Part shown: one piece after another, positions 32,790 to 44,944 of the stretch
How positions within the stretch are numbered: position 1 is the stretch's first letter
How the letters are laid out: every line of letters begins with the position of its first letter
Assembly (NCBI RefSeq): GCF_018294505.1
Contig: NC_057809.1
Coordinates: forward strand, 422,304,233-422,368,232
DNA from: Triticum aestivum
Lineage: Eukaryota; Streptophyta; Magnoliopsida; Poales; Poaceae
Length of the DNA stretch: 64,000 nucleotides
Reading direction: 5' to 3'
Position numbers and translations under genes: made by a program
The notes under the pieces: generated by a model
Told to the model about the DNA's origin: nothing
The model's database searches: none
The model's input: the letters and a program-made list of their open reading frames with translations, nothing else

Positions 32790-32801
32790 TGGTATCAGAG
32801 C
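32790..32801 (+). other. primer binding site of G (tRNA-iMet)
   Basis: TGGTATCAGAGC, the canonical Copia initiator-Met site, lies two bases after the LTR end. Confidence 0.85.
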
Positions 32802-32843
32802 TTTGTTATCCATAAGCTTTGGTTTAATCACCTTTGGAGGAAA

Positions 32844-33499
32844 ATGGACGAGTCTACTTTGGGGAGTATTAGTTGTAGAGTGCCTATTCTCAATGGGGAG
32901 TATTATAAATTTTGGAAGGATGGAATGCTTGATATCTTTGATAGATTTAATTTGAGCAAGTATGTTGAAACTCCATATGTGCCTTCCAATGATCCCTTGC
33001 ATCCCACTCATGATGAGGAAATTAATATGCTTCATAATCTTAGAACTATCAATCTTATCATTAGAGGATTACCGAACATTGTGCTTAGACAAATGCAAAA
33101 TTTGAGTGTGCTTACACTTTATGGAAAGACCTAGCGAAGCGCCCTAATTATTCTCTTAAGAATCTTGATATTATTCTTCAAAAGTCAATTGCTTTTCATA
33201 AGATGCATACTAGAGATCCTAAATTTGATGAATGTCTTTTTGAGCTTTGTGACCTTATGCGTGCTAAAGGAAATGTTAGAACTATTGGTCATATCATTGT
33301 AGAAGCTATAAGAATTCATAATCTTGAACATTGTCATGATCAAAATTCTTATCAATCGTGTGACCTAGGTGATGACTACATGCATGATGACTATACGCAT
33401 GATAATGATATTGAGCATGGATATTATGATGAAGATGAAGAACTGGACATGGAGATGGAAAGTACTATGAGGAACCTTAGTCTCATGGAGAATCTTTGA
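32844..33499 (+). pseudogene. gag of element G
   Basis: The frame starts at ATG 32844 (MDESTLGS) and carries the Copia gag N-terminal pattern (VPILNGEYYKFWKDGMLDIF). It goes out of frame near 33115; the match continues in the frame from 33119 (LWKDLAKRPNYSL, then DPKFDECLFELCDLM). The C-terminus is rich in aspartate, histidine and glutamate (33370-33460). TGA at 33497-33499 separates it from protease in the same frame. No CCHC zinc knuckle is visible, so part of gag may be missing. Confidence 0.7.
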
Positions 33500-34756
33500 A
33501 GCTATATGTCCAGAGGAAAGGAATGGGTTCTTGATAGTGGATGTACCGATCACATGACCGGAGACAAAGACATGTTCCAAGAGCTCTAAAAAAATGATGG
33601 TCCATGTCAGTATGTCACCTTTGGGAACAACTCAAAGGTTAAGGTTGTTGGCCTTGGTAAGGTGGCCATATCCAATGATAGCTCCATACAAAATTTCATG
33701 CTTTTCGAATCTCTTGGTTACAATCTTCTATTCGTATCTAGACTAGTTGATTTTGGCATAAATGTGCTATTTACTAAAGTAGATTGTCAGGTCTTTCGTC
33801 GAGATAATAATAATATGGTCTTTACCAGCATTCGTAGAGGTGATCTATACATTCTTGACTTCACTAAAACAGCACAACCTCGCACTTGTTTAATTGCAAA
33901 ATCATCTAAAGGTTGGCTGTGGCATAGAAGATTAGCACATGTTGGCATGCGTAATCTTAAAAAACATATTAAAGGTGATCATATCCTTGGAATTAAAGAT
34001 GTTACATTTGACAAGGATAGACTTTGTAGTGCTTTCCAACCAGGAAAACAAGTTGGAGGAAGTCGTCTTGTGAAGAACATCATGACCACAAGAATACCAC
34101 TTGGGCTACTCCATATGGATCTTTTCGGTCCCAATGCTTATAAGAGCCTTGGTGGTAACTCTTTCGGTTTGGTCATTGTTGATGATTTTTCCAGATTTAC
34201 GTGGGTGTTCTTTCTTGATGATAAGTCTCCAGTACAAAAGATCTTCAAGAACTTTGCTAGGAAGGCCCAAAATCAATTTGAAGTGAAGATCAAGAAAGTA
34301 CAGAGCGGCAATGGAATGGAGTTCAAGAACATAAATGTGGATACCTTTCCTGATGAGGAAGGCATTTCACACGAGTTCTCGGCTACGTACACACCTCAAC
34401 AAAATAGAGTTGTTGAGAGGAAGAACCGTACCCTCATCGAAATGGCGAGAACAATGCTTGATGAATACAAGTCACCTAAACAGTTTGGGGCGAAAGCGGT
34501 TGAGATAGTTTGTCATGCTACAAATCGACTTTATCTTCACAAGCTTCTAGGCAAAACGGCATATGAGCTACTCACCGGTAACAAACCCCAAGTTGGATAC
34601 TTTCCAGTATTTGGTTCAAAGTGTTACATTCTAGATAAGCATCGTCATTCAAAATTTGCTCCTAAATCCCATGAAGGTTTCCCACTTGGTTATGGATCAA
34701 CTCTCACACTTACCGTGTCTACAAAAATTTCACCCGAAAGGTTGAAGAGATGGTAG
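33500..34756 (+). pseudogene. protease-integrase of element G
   Basis: The frame holds the protease active site (WVLDSGCTDHMTG, aspartate codon 33533-33535), a stop TAA at 33587-33589, and the integrase zinc domain (WHRRLAHVGMRNL), whose last cysteine pair reads CSAF instead of C..C. The catalytic core has MDLFGP (first aspartate), QSGNGMEF where the second aspartate of DNG is now glycine, and VVERKNRTLIEMA with the glutamate kept. A one-base loss near 34698 shifts the C-terminus. The enzyme could not be active. The frame ends at the stop at 34754-34756. Confidence 0.78.
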
Positions 34757-35211
34757 ATGTGAAGTTTGATGAATCTAATGGCTCGCAAGTAGAGCAATTG
34801 CCACTTGATGTAGGAGACAAGAATCCCTCAGAAGCAATACAAGATTTGTATATTGGCAGAATATGTCCAACGGAGGTGAAGGAGAGTACTTCGTCCATTC
34901 AAGTGGAAGCCTCAACTTCACATCATGGTGAACCACAAGTTGAACTAGAGGCATCCACGAGTGGAACACGTCAATACGAAGCAAATGAAGAGGTTCAGTA
35001 AGAAGATCCACCTCAACCTCCTTCTCCACCTCCGCAAGCGAACAACTATGCCAGCAACAACAATAAGAAGAAGGAGATGATGGCAAAGATGCGCCATCAC
35101 CACCCAAGCAAAGGCTCACACGAGTTAGAGCAAGAACCTCGAAGAATCATCCCATTGAAAAAAATCCTTGACGACATTTAATCTGGGAGAATCACTCACT
35201 CTAAATCTCGT
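34757..35211 (+). pseudogene. integrase-RT linker of element G
   Basis: The original frame continues after the shift near 34698 through a serine/glutamate-rich linker (VDVKFDESNGSQVEQLPLD; STSSIQVEASTSHHG) to a stop at about 35000. A proline-rich, charged segment follows in broken frames. This is the usual hypervariable spacer between integrase and reverse transcriptase in Copia elements. Confidence 0.55.
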
Positions 35212-35459
35212 TTGGCTAACTTTTGTGAGCATTACTCATTCATATCGAGCATTGAATCTATGAAGGTTGAAGAAGAATTGGAAGATCCGGATTGGATAAA
35301 TGCTATGCACGAAGAGCTACACAACTACGAGAGAAGTCAAGTATGGTCATTGGTTGAAGAGCCCAAGGAAGGTCAAAACATCATTGGAACAAAGTGGGTG
35401 TTTTGGAACAAGCAAGATGAGGATGGACAAGTTGTATGCAATAAAGGCTTGTCTCGTTG
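35212..35459 (+). pseudogene. reverse transcriptase start of element G, truncated
   Basis: The segment holds the N-terminal part of Copia reverse transcriptase (DPDWINAMHEELHNYERSQV and GTKWVFWNKQDEDGQV). It is interrupted by a one-base shift near 35447 and then stops at the junction with chromovirus E at about 35455-35460. The catalytic core and RNase H are absent from the window. Confidence 0.78.
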
Positions 35460-35555
35460 CTGAACGTACGGCTCGGGAGAATGTCCTGCCTGTCCTGCGG
35501 AACGACGAACAGGAGTTCCCTGACGAACATTGCTACTGCTGCCTCCCCGCGTCAT
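35460..35555 (-). pseudogene. start of gag in the truncated left unit of E
   Basis: Thirty-two codons from ATG at 35555 (MTRGGSSSNVRQGTPVRRSA) match the gag start at 44944. The frame is lost at the junction with element G. The junction lies in GTTGCTGAAC, where both partners share GCT.AA, consistent with joining at short homology. Confidence 0.7.
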
Positions 35556-35810
35556 CCTATTGTGAATTTTTCCCAAGACAACACAATCGAGATGAGAAAC
35601 ACCCAAAAATAAAATTTGGGAAAAGCCAACGACAAATCCTGGAAGAAAGCAGAAGAGCGAAAAATACGGCGAATAAAGTCTTAACATAATTATACATAGA
35701 CTCATATATGAAAAGTAAATAACATGACTGGTTCACTACTCTCATACATGCAACAAAACATCATGACTCGTACGACTACATCCATACATCATCCAGACAA
35801 CTGCGAATAC

Positions 35811-36605
35811 TCAAAGATAGTACTGCTCTGCTGGTGCTGCAGTGTCCTCTCCTGAAGCGGTCTCAGATCCCGAACTGACATGGTTAATGGAAACCTCCGG
35901 GTTAAAGGTAACACGACGGCGCTGCCTCGAGGGCTCTCCCTCAGGGGCAGGGGTAGAATGAAGCATCGGGGCTACAGGGGTAGCGAGAAGTGAGACCCAC
36001 TCGGCAGGAGTACTGAGAGGGTTCGCGGCCGAGACGCCCGCGCTACTCGAGGGAGTAACCGGCGAAATAGGGGAGCTAGAACTGACTGGGACGTAAGGGG
36101 TAAATCCCAGTGAATACGGAGTAGTGGCGGATCTAGTAGTGACCAAAGTAGCGGCTAAAGCAGTACGGGTACGAGTCAGCTCTCGAGCCAGCTCATGGAT
36201 CATGAGATTGCTAGCAGTGACATAACGAGCAAGGTGGCTAGCAACACTATCAGACTCTGGATCAATGAGAGGGAAACGAACACGACCGTTGTCGTGCAGA
36301 GATGGGTAGTAGTAGAAACCTGGGTGGTTCTGCATTTGGACCTCGTTGTAGCGAAGCTCGACAAGGACCTCGAATGCAGCAAACTGGACAGCCTGAGAAG
36401 CGGTGGAGGCATAACCGCTCCGAGAAGTGCAAGTGTAAGAGCTGGAATCCGAACTAGTGCGCAGAGTGACCACTGCGTGATACTCATATACTGAATCCGT
36501 TAGATGCTCCCGGTACACACGATAGACTTGGTCGTCTCCGAGAGGGTACAGCCAACGCCACACGTTGTGAAGGAGGTGCGGTGACGTGTACGGCATCAGC
36601 TGCAA
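35811..36605 (-). CDS. leader reading frame upstream of gag in chromovirus E (left copy)
   Basis: A 264-codon sense-strand frame lies between the primer binding site (36742-36752) and gag (35555). It is open from ATG 36605 to the stop at 35811-35813. The N-terminal third has a pattern YRVYREHL, YEYHAVVTLR, then SGYASTASQAVQFAAFEVLV, which resembles the strand-strand-helix end of a double-stranded-RNA-binding fold. The rest is serine/threonine/proline-rich with RQRRRVTFNPEVSINH near the end. The homologous frame in the right copy (45722-45200) is broken by a stop and by loss of its N-terminus. Conservation in both units suggests a real gene of the family. The RNA-binding idea is inference. No known product recognised. 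Confidence 0.5.
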   Translation of the reverse strand: MQLMPYTSPHLLHNVWRWLYPLGDDQVYRVYREHLTDSVYEYHAVVTLRTSSDSSSYTCTSRSGYASTASQAVQFAAFEVLVELRYNEVQMQNHPGFYYYPSLHDNGRVRFPLIDPESDSVASHLARYVTASNLMIHELARELTRTRTALAATLVTTRSATTPYSLGFTPYVPVSSSSPISPVTPSSSAGVSAANPLSTPAEWVSLLATPVAPMLHSTPAPEGEPSRQRRRVTFNPEVSINHVSSGSETASGEDTAAPAEQYYL

Positions 36606-36741
36606 CTGTCACGGATACGGCACCAAAGCCATCTACACCCACAACCATTAGCAGGTTAGCATAAAAATATATAAACCAAATGCATTCAACGCAACAATCG
36701 GCACAAATTACTAGTCTAGCATGGCCTACAGTCAGCGCGAC

Positions 36742-36752
36742 TCTGATACCAA
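36742..36752 (-). other. primer binding site of E, left unit
   Basis: On the minus strand TTGGTATCAGA follows the LTR end (CACAACA C), the initiator-Met type used by chromoviruses. The right unit has the same site at 45850-45860. Confidence 0.75.
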
Positions 36753-36753
36753 G

Positions 36754-39700
36754 TGTTGTGGCACCCCGGCTCAGAGCGACCGGTTTACCATGCATTGCCA
36801 GCCTAGAGACCATGTCTTCTGGCGACACACAACATCTTGGTACAGAAAACAACCGCTTTATTGATGCTAGCAGAAGATTTACATTACAACAGCTGTCGAG
36901 GCCAAGCGGCACACTCGGTGCGGCTGAACAATATGTACATTATTTAGTGAACATAAAGGGGCCTCGACTCGAACAACTACGTGGAAGTGGAATAACGTCG
37001 TGGCGGAAGCTCCATATCACGGGGACACCGATGTGGACACGATCTAGACTCGAACAACGCTCCTCTCCAATGATACTTTCCTGAAATCTGGCATGACACG
37101 CCAGGTCAGTACATTAATTGAATGTACTTGCAAGCTCACAACAGGAATAATCATAATGACAAACAATATCATGATATTTAACCAATTATTAAAGATGCAA
37201 CACTATATTTCAACATGCTGTGATCATGCTTGAACGTCCCTCAGGACAGCTTACCAACTGTGATCATCTCTGGATCACAAACACACCACCAAAGTGGTCT
37301 TTCTCAAGAAAAACTCGTGATCCTTATGGCGATCACAACCACGACCATCATTTGGTCCCAAATGCCTCGATGGCCTTTCTGCCATCCATCAACAATGCAA
37401 AGTTGATAGCTTAGTGTGCAATTATTATTAAACGTTGACTCATGCTGGGACCTACTACGAGGTGTCAGTGACCGTGGACTCGGCTATCGATAGATTACAC
37501 ACTCTGCAGAGGTAGCACACTGTACCCACACCACGAAACCCATGGCCTCGCACTCCCATTCAGGTGGACCAACGACATTCCGACAAAACCCTTCCATTGC
37601 CACAACACTCCCCCGGCCACTCTGACCCAGATCCCCAACGGGCTGGTCCTGGGTGGCCCCGTGTCTACAAAAGACACCCCGACCGCCGCCGTGGTCAAAA
37701 CACTCCCACTCGGGGACTCGGTACCATAATCTCATCAACGAGCACACAAGATTATGCCTGCTTATCGGGCCAGGGCAAGAACGGCATAACCTTCCCTAGT
37801 TGGAGGCACCGACCAGAGGCCGTGTGAATGAACCGAATCAAGGCCTTCCCACAAAGGCAAATGTGGTTGCACTGGAAAGAAACTCGATTCAGTGGCACCA
37901 TGACCCAGTCAACGGTATATTCAAGTTGAGTTATATTCAGGTTCAACTTAAACTAAAAATGACCGGTGTCATAGCATGCCATGAAATGCAAAACAACACA
38001 TGCATCATATAATGATAAAAATGACCGATGTCATCCATATACACACCAAGCATAAATGTCAACAACTCAAATTACTCTACTTGCTCAAAATGACTCACAA
38101 CTTAACCAAAATATTTTGCAACAAGTTTTATTAACTTCTTATGCAAGAAAGTAACTCCGATAAATTACTCATATGCTTGACAAAAAGATTTCACTATCAA
38201 CAACTCTTAATTTTTTTACCACTAAGTTGGGCTCAAACATTCTGTAAGACAAGTAATATGACTAAAAAAGTATTTAACAGAATGTTTTCTAACAATTTTT
38301 TTTCAAATTATGAAGGAAAAAACATAGCTAAATAATTACTAACATGCATAACAAAATTATTTCTGACATCACCTCAAATAAATCTTAACTTGCTTTATCC
38401 ACTAAACTAGTTTCAAACATTCTGTAAATCAAGCATAACAACTAACCAATACTTAACAGAATCAAAATAACTCAATAATTATTTAAATGCATGGATTAAT
38501 CATTTCATTCAAGTAAGAAAATCACAAATATTGAAATGGCACCATGAAAATGTTGCTGTGGCTTGCCTTAGTGCAGATGAGGTTCACAAGCCTCCTGGTG
38601 ATCCCTAAGACAAGCTTCACCTTCTGAAAATAATTTAAACACCAAAATAGAATATCAAGAACACTTTTGAAAATCACCAAAAATTCTAAACAGCTCAGAA
38701 AAACCTCATATTTAGTGAGCTGCTAGATTTCTTATCAAAGAACACAATGCAAAAAGAATCAATTCATTTGGACTTATGGTTGAAGAGTTATAGCTGTTTG
38801 AAGTGTTCTGTAAATTCAAATGAATTTGAATAAAATAAATAGACTGGGGGGTGACGTCGAAGGCGTAAGGCCCAGGGGCGCCACCACTCGTACCGCTTCG
38901 CGCACGTACAGAGTGGCTGACTAGCGGGCCCCGCTAGTCAGGTGGGGGAAGAGGGAGAAAGAAACAGAGGAGGCCGCGGCTTCGCCGGAGCTCTCACCGA
39001 CTATGAGGGCTCCTTGGCCCAAACGAGAGGGAGGAATGGCAAGAGGGGGTTGAGGCGCACCTGCCCATACCCGTAGCGTGGCTAGGGGTGGTCGAACGGC
39101 GTCGGAATCAACCTCGCAAGCGGAGGCAGAACATGGAGGTCACCGGAGTTGAGGAAGACGACGAGCAGAGGCCACTCCATGGGCGCCAAGCAGGTGGGAC
39201 GGCCTCACCGGAGAGAGGCGGAGGCCCTGGAGGGGTCGCCCAGGCCTGGGAGGGGCTGGAGCTACTGCGGCAACCAGAGGGGATCGCCGGTGAGCTTGAG
39301 CTCGGGGACGATGGCCCGAGGCCTGCCCGGCTGGGCTCTGGCTTCCTACGCAGTCGTGGAGTGTGTGTGAGGGTTGGATGGTGCTCGAGGAGGCTGGGGG
39401 GCTCTATTTATAGGCGAGCGGCGAGGGTTCTTCGGGCTCCGCCGGTGGACACCTTTCCACGGCGCCCGGTGACGAGCGGCGTCAGTGAGAGGGGGAGAAG
39501 GTGACGGAGGTCACGCGGCCACTATGGGCGGACGGAGACGAGCACAGGATCAAGAGGATGGCGACGAGCACAGTGTGCTCCACACTATTGGGTTGGCCGG
39601 ACCTTGCCCGTGCTCGCTGCGGCGAGCTCCGGTGTCGGCGAGCACCAGGGAGGAGTTAAGGACGTTGAGACGATGATGGTGGCGAGGTTTGGCATGGTTG

Positions 39701-40481
39701 GGCAGGCGGGGAAGCAAGCACACGAGCAACAGAGGCTCAGGCGCGTCACAGAGTGCGTCGGCTGCATGCCAGCACGCCTGGATGAATGCGGTCACCGCAT
39801 GAACTATGACATCAGGTCGATCTAAGCATAAACTCAATGTCTCGCATGTTGTTCGTGGTAGTTTTGAGTGTTACCACGATTTGGTTTGGATCCAGGTGTA
39901 GTAGAGAAGATTTTACAAGCCAGGTAAGTTTCTGGTCAGTAACTTTGCGATGTTACTGTGGTCAAATGGCTGGGAGTTTGAAGCTGTGCTTTGGAGGCTA
40001 GTCAGAAGTTACTAAGGTAAAGATGCACAAGAAAGTTTAGGTCAAATGGAGTAAGTAAAATGGTAGTTGCTGTAGAAACCACCATTTCTGTCCAGAACAA
40101 AAAAGATTTTCTGTAGCAAAAATATTCCAAAAAGTGATGAAATATTTTTGCTCAGGAAGGTGCCCTAGGGTTCACAGAATATTTGCGAAATATCTTAGAT
40201 TTTTTTGAGCCATAAAAATTGGGGTTGCTTTGAAGCAAACAGATCTGACTTAGGTTTTTGAGAGAGAATGAATATTTTTCATTTAAGAAAAATATTCCAA
40301 AGATTATTTTGGGGTGGGTCAGAAGTGAAATGATGATTTAGGAGGGAAGTGAAGCACTTGGGTGAAAACCAAGGATGCCCAAGTGTTTAAGTCCATATGA
40401 AAAGATTCAAGAACTCCAAGTTCAAAAAAATTCAAATGAAAAATCAAGAAAATAAGAGAGGGCAAAAACCAGGCTGTCACA
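36754..40481 (-). repeat. LTR of E, left copy (3.7 kb)
   Basis: In plus-strand reading the LTR begins TGTTGTGGCACCCC and ends CCAGGCTGTCACA, 3728 bp. On the minus strand it therefore starts TGTGACAGCCTGG. It is the 3' LTR of the central unit and also the 5' LTR of the truncated left unit. The minus-strand TATA box is at 39408-39416, giving a U3 of about 1.1 kb and an R-U5 of about 2.6 kb. The plus-strand GC-rich frame at 39088-39504 has no domain and is judged accidental. Confidence 0.85.
39408..39416 (-). promoter_or_regulatory. TATA box of the E left LTR
   Basis: On the minus strand this reads CTATAAATA, inside a GC-rich U3 end. The same box lies near 48512-48520 in the right LTR, and both point leftward into the leader and gag. 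Confidence 0.65.
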
Positions 40482-40496
40482 AACCTCCCCCACTTA
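40482..40496 (-). other. polypurine tract of E
   Basis: On the minus strand AAGTGGGGGAGGTT immediately precedes the LTR start TGTGACA, the typical chromovirus plus-strand primer. Confidence 0.8.
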
Positions 40497-40538
40497 GAAT
40501 GAATCTCATCCTCGAGATTCGGTTGCTTGGGAAAACCA

Positions 40539-43500
40539 CTATGGATACTGATCCCTAAGGAATTCTTCCTGCTCCCAAGTTTCTTCTGACTCTGTGTGAT
40601 GCTCCCACTGAACCTTGTATAATTTTCTGACTTTACTGTGAGTGACCCTTTCCATCTGATCCAAAATTTTGAACGGTCTTTCTTCATAAGTTAAATCTTT
40701 TGCCAATTCTATCTCAGTCGTTTTAGTCCTTTTCTCAGGCGGGGATATGCATTGTATCAATTGCGAAACATGGAACACGTTGTGTATGTCTGCCAACTCC
40801 GGGGGTAGTTCCAGTTGATATGCAACCGTACCCACTCGAGACATAATCGAGAATGGACCAATGAATCTGTGTGCCAGCTTTCCACGAGTCTGAAATCTCT
40901 TGACTCCTTTCATAGGAGTGACTCGGAGGTATACGTGTTCTCCAGGTTCAAAACTAACCTGCCGATGTTTTGCATCATAATAACTCTTCTGTCGATATTT
41001 GGCCAATTGCAGCCTGTCTTGGATTTCCCTAACTTGTTTCTCAGCTTCCAGCATGAGATCCGTTCCGAAGATACGACTATCTCCAGTCTGAGACCAATTT
41101 AGAGGAGTGCGACACTTACGACCATACAAAGCTTCATATGGTGACATCTTTAGACTGGTCTGGAAACTGTTGTTATAAGAGAACTCGGCATATGGCAAGC
41201 AGTCTTCCCATTTAGCGCCTTTGGCTAGCACACAGGCTCGCAACATATCTTTGAGTATTTGATTTACCCGCTCTGTCTGTCCATCTGTCTAACGGTGATA
41301 GGCAGTACTATATTTTAGTGCTGTCCCCAAGGCTTGATGGAGATGGGACCAAAAAGCGGAGGTAAACAAAGAACCTCGGTCGGAAGTGATAGTTTGGGGT
41401 ACTCCATGCAGACTAACGATCCTGGATACATACAGTTGTGCAAGTTCATCGGCTCTGTATCTGGTGCTGATCGGAATGAAATGGGCAACCTTGGTTAGTG
41501 TGTCTATTATAACTCAGATTGCATCCTTGCCTCGCTGAGTCCAAGGCAATCCTGTGATGAAATCCATGCAAACGTCATCCCACTTCCACTATGAAACTGG
41601 CAGCGGTTGGAGAAGTTCGGCTTGCTTCTGATGATCTGCTTTCACCTTGTTGCATATGTTGCAACAGGCTACAAAATAGGCAATGTCTTTCTTCATTCCA
41701 TCCCACCAGAATATTTGTCTGAGATCCTCATACATTTTCGTCCCTCCCAGGTGAATGGAATATGCGGATTCGTGAGCTTCTGACAGGATTTTCTTCTTCA
41801 AGTCTGGTTGATTTGGCACACAAATGCGTCCACGGAATCGAAGGGTACCGAATTCGTCCTTGGAGAAGTCAGAGGCCTACTTTGCCATCTGGCCCTTGGC
41901 ACGTTTATGTAGATTGGTGTCAGCTGGCTGGGCCTTGCAGATCTCCATCTCAAGGGTGGGGGTAACTTCCAAAATATTTGCGAGGCCAGCATCTACGATG
42001 ACCAAGTTGAGTTGAGCGATCTCCTCTTGGAGTTTGGTGGGCAATGATTTTAACATGACATTTAAGCTGACGGGCTTTCGACTGAGCGCATCGGCAACGA
42101 CGTTGACCTTGCCTGGATGGTAATTTATTCCAAGGTCATAATCCTTGACCAACTCTAAACATCTGGCTGAATGAAGATGTACTTGAGGCTTTTGCGATCA
42201 GTAAAAATTTGGCACCTTTTTCCAATGAGGTAGTGTCTCCAAATTTTTAATGCATGAACCACTGCAGCCAATTCCAAATCATGAATAGGATAATTTCCCT
42301 CATGGGGTCGTAGCTGTCGCGATGCATACGCTACTACCTTGTTGTCTTGCATCAACACCCAACCAATACCTTGTCTGGAGGCATCGCAGTACACATCAAA
42401 ACTGCGGTAATTGTCTGGAAGAGTCAATACAGGTGCAGTTGTCAGACGTGTCTTGAGCTCATTAAAACTCTTCTCACAGTCCTCTATCCACTTAAACTTT
42501 GTATCCTTTTTGAGCAGCTCCATCATTGGTTTAGCAATTTTGGAAAACCCTTCAATAAAACGACAATAGTATCTAGCTAATCCGAGGAAACTCCGGATCT
42601 GGGTCACGATCGTGGGCGGTATCCAATCGAGCACATCCTTTACTTTTCTCGGGTCCATGGCTATGCCTTCGGCGGATAGTACATGTCCGAGAAACCCAAC
42701 TTTCTTGAGCCAAAATTCGCACTTACTGAAATTGGCGTATAGCTGATGGTCGCGGAGTCGTTGTAGTACTGCTTGGAGGTGATCCTTGTGTTCTTCTTCA
42801 CCCTTGGAGTAAATGAGGATGTCATCGATGAAGACTACCACGAATTTGTTGAGGAAGTCCATGAATACTTTGTTCATCATATGCATGAAGAAAGCAGGGG
42901 CATTGGTGAGGCCAAAGGACATCACGGTATATTCGTAAAGACCGTACCGAGTAGTGAATGTGGTCTTAGGAATATCTTCCTTTTTAATCTTAAGCTGATG
43001 ATAGCCGGTTCGTAAATCGATTTTTGAGAATACCTTAGCCCCACTGAGCTGGTCAAACAGATCATCAATCCTTGGCAGCGGGTATTTATTCTTGATGGTG
43101 ACCTCATTCAGCTGGCGGTAATCTATGCATATACGGAGACTACCATCCTTTTTGCCCACGAAAATTGCAGGTGATCCCCACGGTGAAGAGCTGGGACGAA
43201 TATAACCTTTCTGGAGTAATTCGTCAAGCTGTTTATTTAGCTCCACTAATTCTGATGAGAGCATCCGATAATACTTCTTGTATAACAATGCGGTTCTGGG
43301 CACAAGATCTATGGGAAACTCCAGTTCTCGATCTGGTGGCATGCCTGGCAGTTCTTCTGGAAACACATCAGGGTATTCACTGACCAAAGGAATAAATTCC
43401 AATTCAACCACAGCAGTGCACACTAATTCTGGCTTGGATATATTCTTGCGAGCATAGAATTTGGTGAGCTGCCCATTCAGACTGATCAGATTGACTTCTC

Positions 43501-44944
43501 GGGTTGCGTAGTTTATGCAAACTTGATATTTGGTCAACCAATTCATACCCAATATAATATCCAACTTTTCAGACTCAATGATTATCAGAGATGTTGGAAA
43601 GTAGACCCCGTTGATATTGATCTCCAGTTCACGACAGACCAGATTGCTCTTGATTATAGATCCCGGGGTTTGTACCAGCATATTTTTTCCCAAAATTGCA
43701 CAAGGAAAATTGTTTTGGGCAGCAAAACTATGAGAAATAAAAGAATGGGAAGCCCCAGAGTCAAATAAAATTATGGCAGGTATGTCATTAATAGGAAACA
43801 TACCAATGACGACTTCTGGCTTCTCTTGGGCTTCATCGGCGGAGATATGATGCACGTACCCGGTGAGGTTTTGCTGGTTTGGCCATGACTCCATAAAGTT
43901 GACTTGGGGCTTGCTTAGGGCATTCATCTTGTTGTTCTTGGGGCACTGCTTGGCATAATGTCTGTGCTGCCCGCAAATGAAACAAGAATTATTGCGCCGA
44001 CGCTCCTCATGCATTGGATTGGTCACAATATTCTTGACTTGAGTGGTGGTCTTGTTAACATTCTGCTGCCAATTTGGCCTGTATTCCACCTGAGTTTGCT
44101 GCCAGGTACGAGCCTTTTGCATAGGTTGCCCATCCTTCTTTGGCTCAAACTTGCATTTGTTATCGTTAGCAGGCCTATTATCTGATATAAGCTTGTGCTC
44201 CCGTTCAGCAATGAACGCCTTGTCCACTAGAGTTTGGAAATCCATGAAATCAAACATACTGAGAGCACACCGAAGTTGCGGACTTAAACCTCCAAGAAAT
44301 CTGTCAATCTTCCTTTCTTCGGTGGCCACATCATACAGAGAGTAATGGGCCAAATGATTGAATTTTTGCAGATATTCAGCCACAGACTGATTTCCTTGGA
44401 AGAGCGCGAGAAATTCACGCTGCTTGACCTTCATAACTCCAGTAGGGATATGATATTTGCAGAACTTATCCTTAAATTTTTCCTAGGTGATTTCCTCATC
44501 AATAGGCCACATGGCCTTTGTATTTTCCCACCATATGGAAGCTGCGCCTTCAAGGTAATGAGTTGCAAATGGAACTTTATCATTTCCTTCAGTACGGGCA
44601 ATCTCAAGCTTTTTCTCCATGGTGCGCAACCAATCGTCTGCATCCAATGGGTCAACAATCTGACTGGAACTTGGTGGATCGGTCCTCTGAAAATCTGACA
44701 GCTTTGAGTGATGACCATTCTGATTTCCATTTTGTCCAACCATAGCTTGAACACTTCTCAATATTTCAATCAGATCATTGTTCCTTTTCTCTTCAAACAT
44801 ACGCAGAATTTGCTCGATGGAGGGAGGATCAGGCGGTGGAGGTGGTGGCTGAACGTACGGCTCGGGAGAATGTCCTGTCTGTCGTGCGGAACGACGAACA
44901 GGAGTTCCCTCACAAACATTGCTACTGCTGCCTCCCCGCATCAT
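40539..44944 (-). pseudogene. gag-pol of chromovirus E
   Basis: A single polyprotein frame starts at ATG 44944. Order: gag (N-terminal proline run, capsid), a stop TAG at 44483-44485 where tryptophan is expected, more gag with the zinc knuckle [15 protein letters not shown], protease ([13 protein letters not shown]), reverse transcriptase with an intact FIDDILIYS box, and RNase H ([22 protein letters not shown]). The open stretch 44434-42155 is 759 codons. A small deletion at about 42150 breaks RNase H. Integrase (41819-41246) has its zinc domain, then stops near 41589, 41514 and 41289, the last replacing the glutamine in HPQTDGQTE. The last part (41246-40539) ends in a chromodomain-like segment (YEERPFKILDQMERV; YKVQWEHHTESEETWE). 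The reverse transcriptase is unusually well kept; the element as a whole is inactive. Confidence 0.88.

Larger units (their letters stand above)
31671..35459 (+). mobile_element. SIRE/Maximus-like Copia element G, truncated at both ends
   Basis: Plus-strand Copia element with a partial 5' LTR (31671-32787), primer binding site, gag (32844-33499), protease and integrase (33500-34700), and only the first part of reverse transcriptase (to 35459). The 5' end of the LTR was lost at the border with F and the 3' half was lost at the junction with the E array. Gene order protease-integrase-RT identifies Copia; the SIRE/Maximus label is inferred from the gag and integrase style. Confidence 0.8.

Noticed and set aside
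36195..36494. Plus-strand frame opposite the E leader gene
   Set aside because: It is the shadow of the minus-strand leader frame, which is longer and in the sense orientation of the element.
39088..39504. Plus-strand frame in the E LTR, repeated at 48143-48520
   Set aside because: It is on the strand opposite to the element, lies across the U3/TATA region, and is shared only because the two LTRs are copies. No domain.
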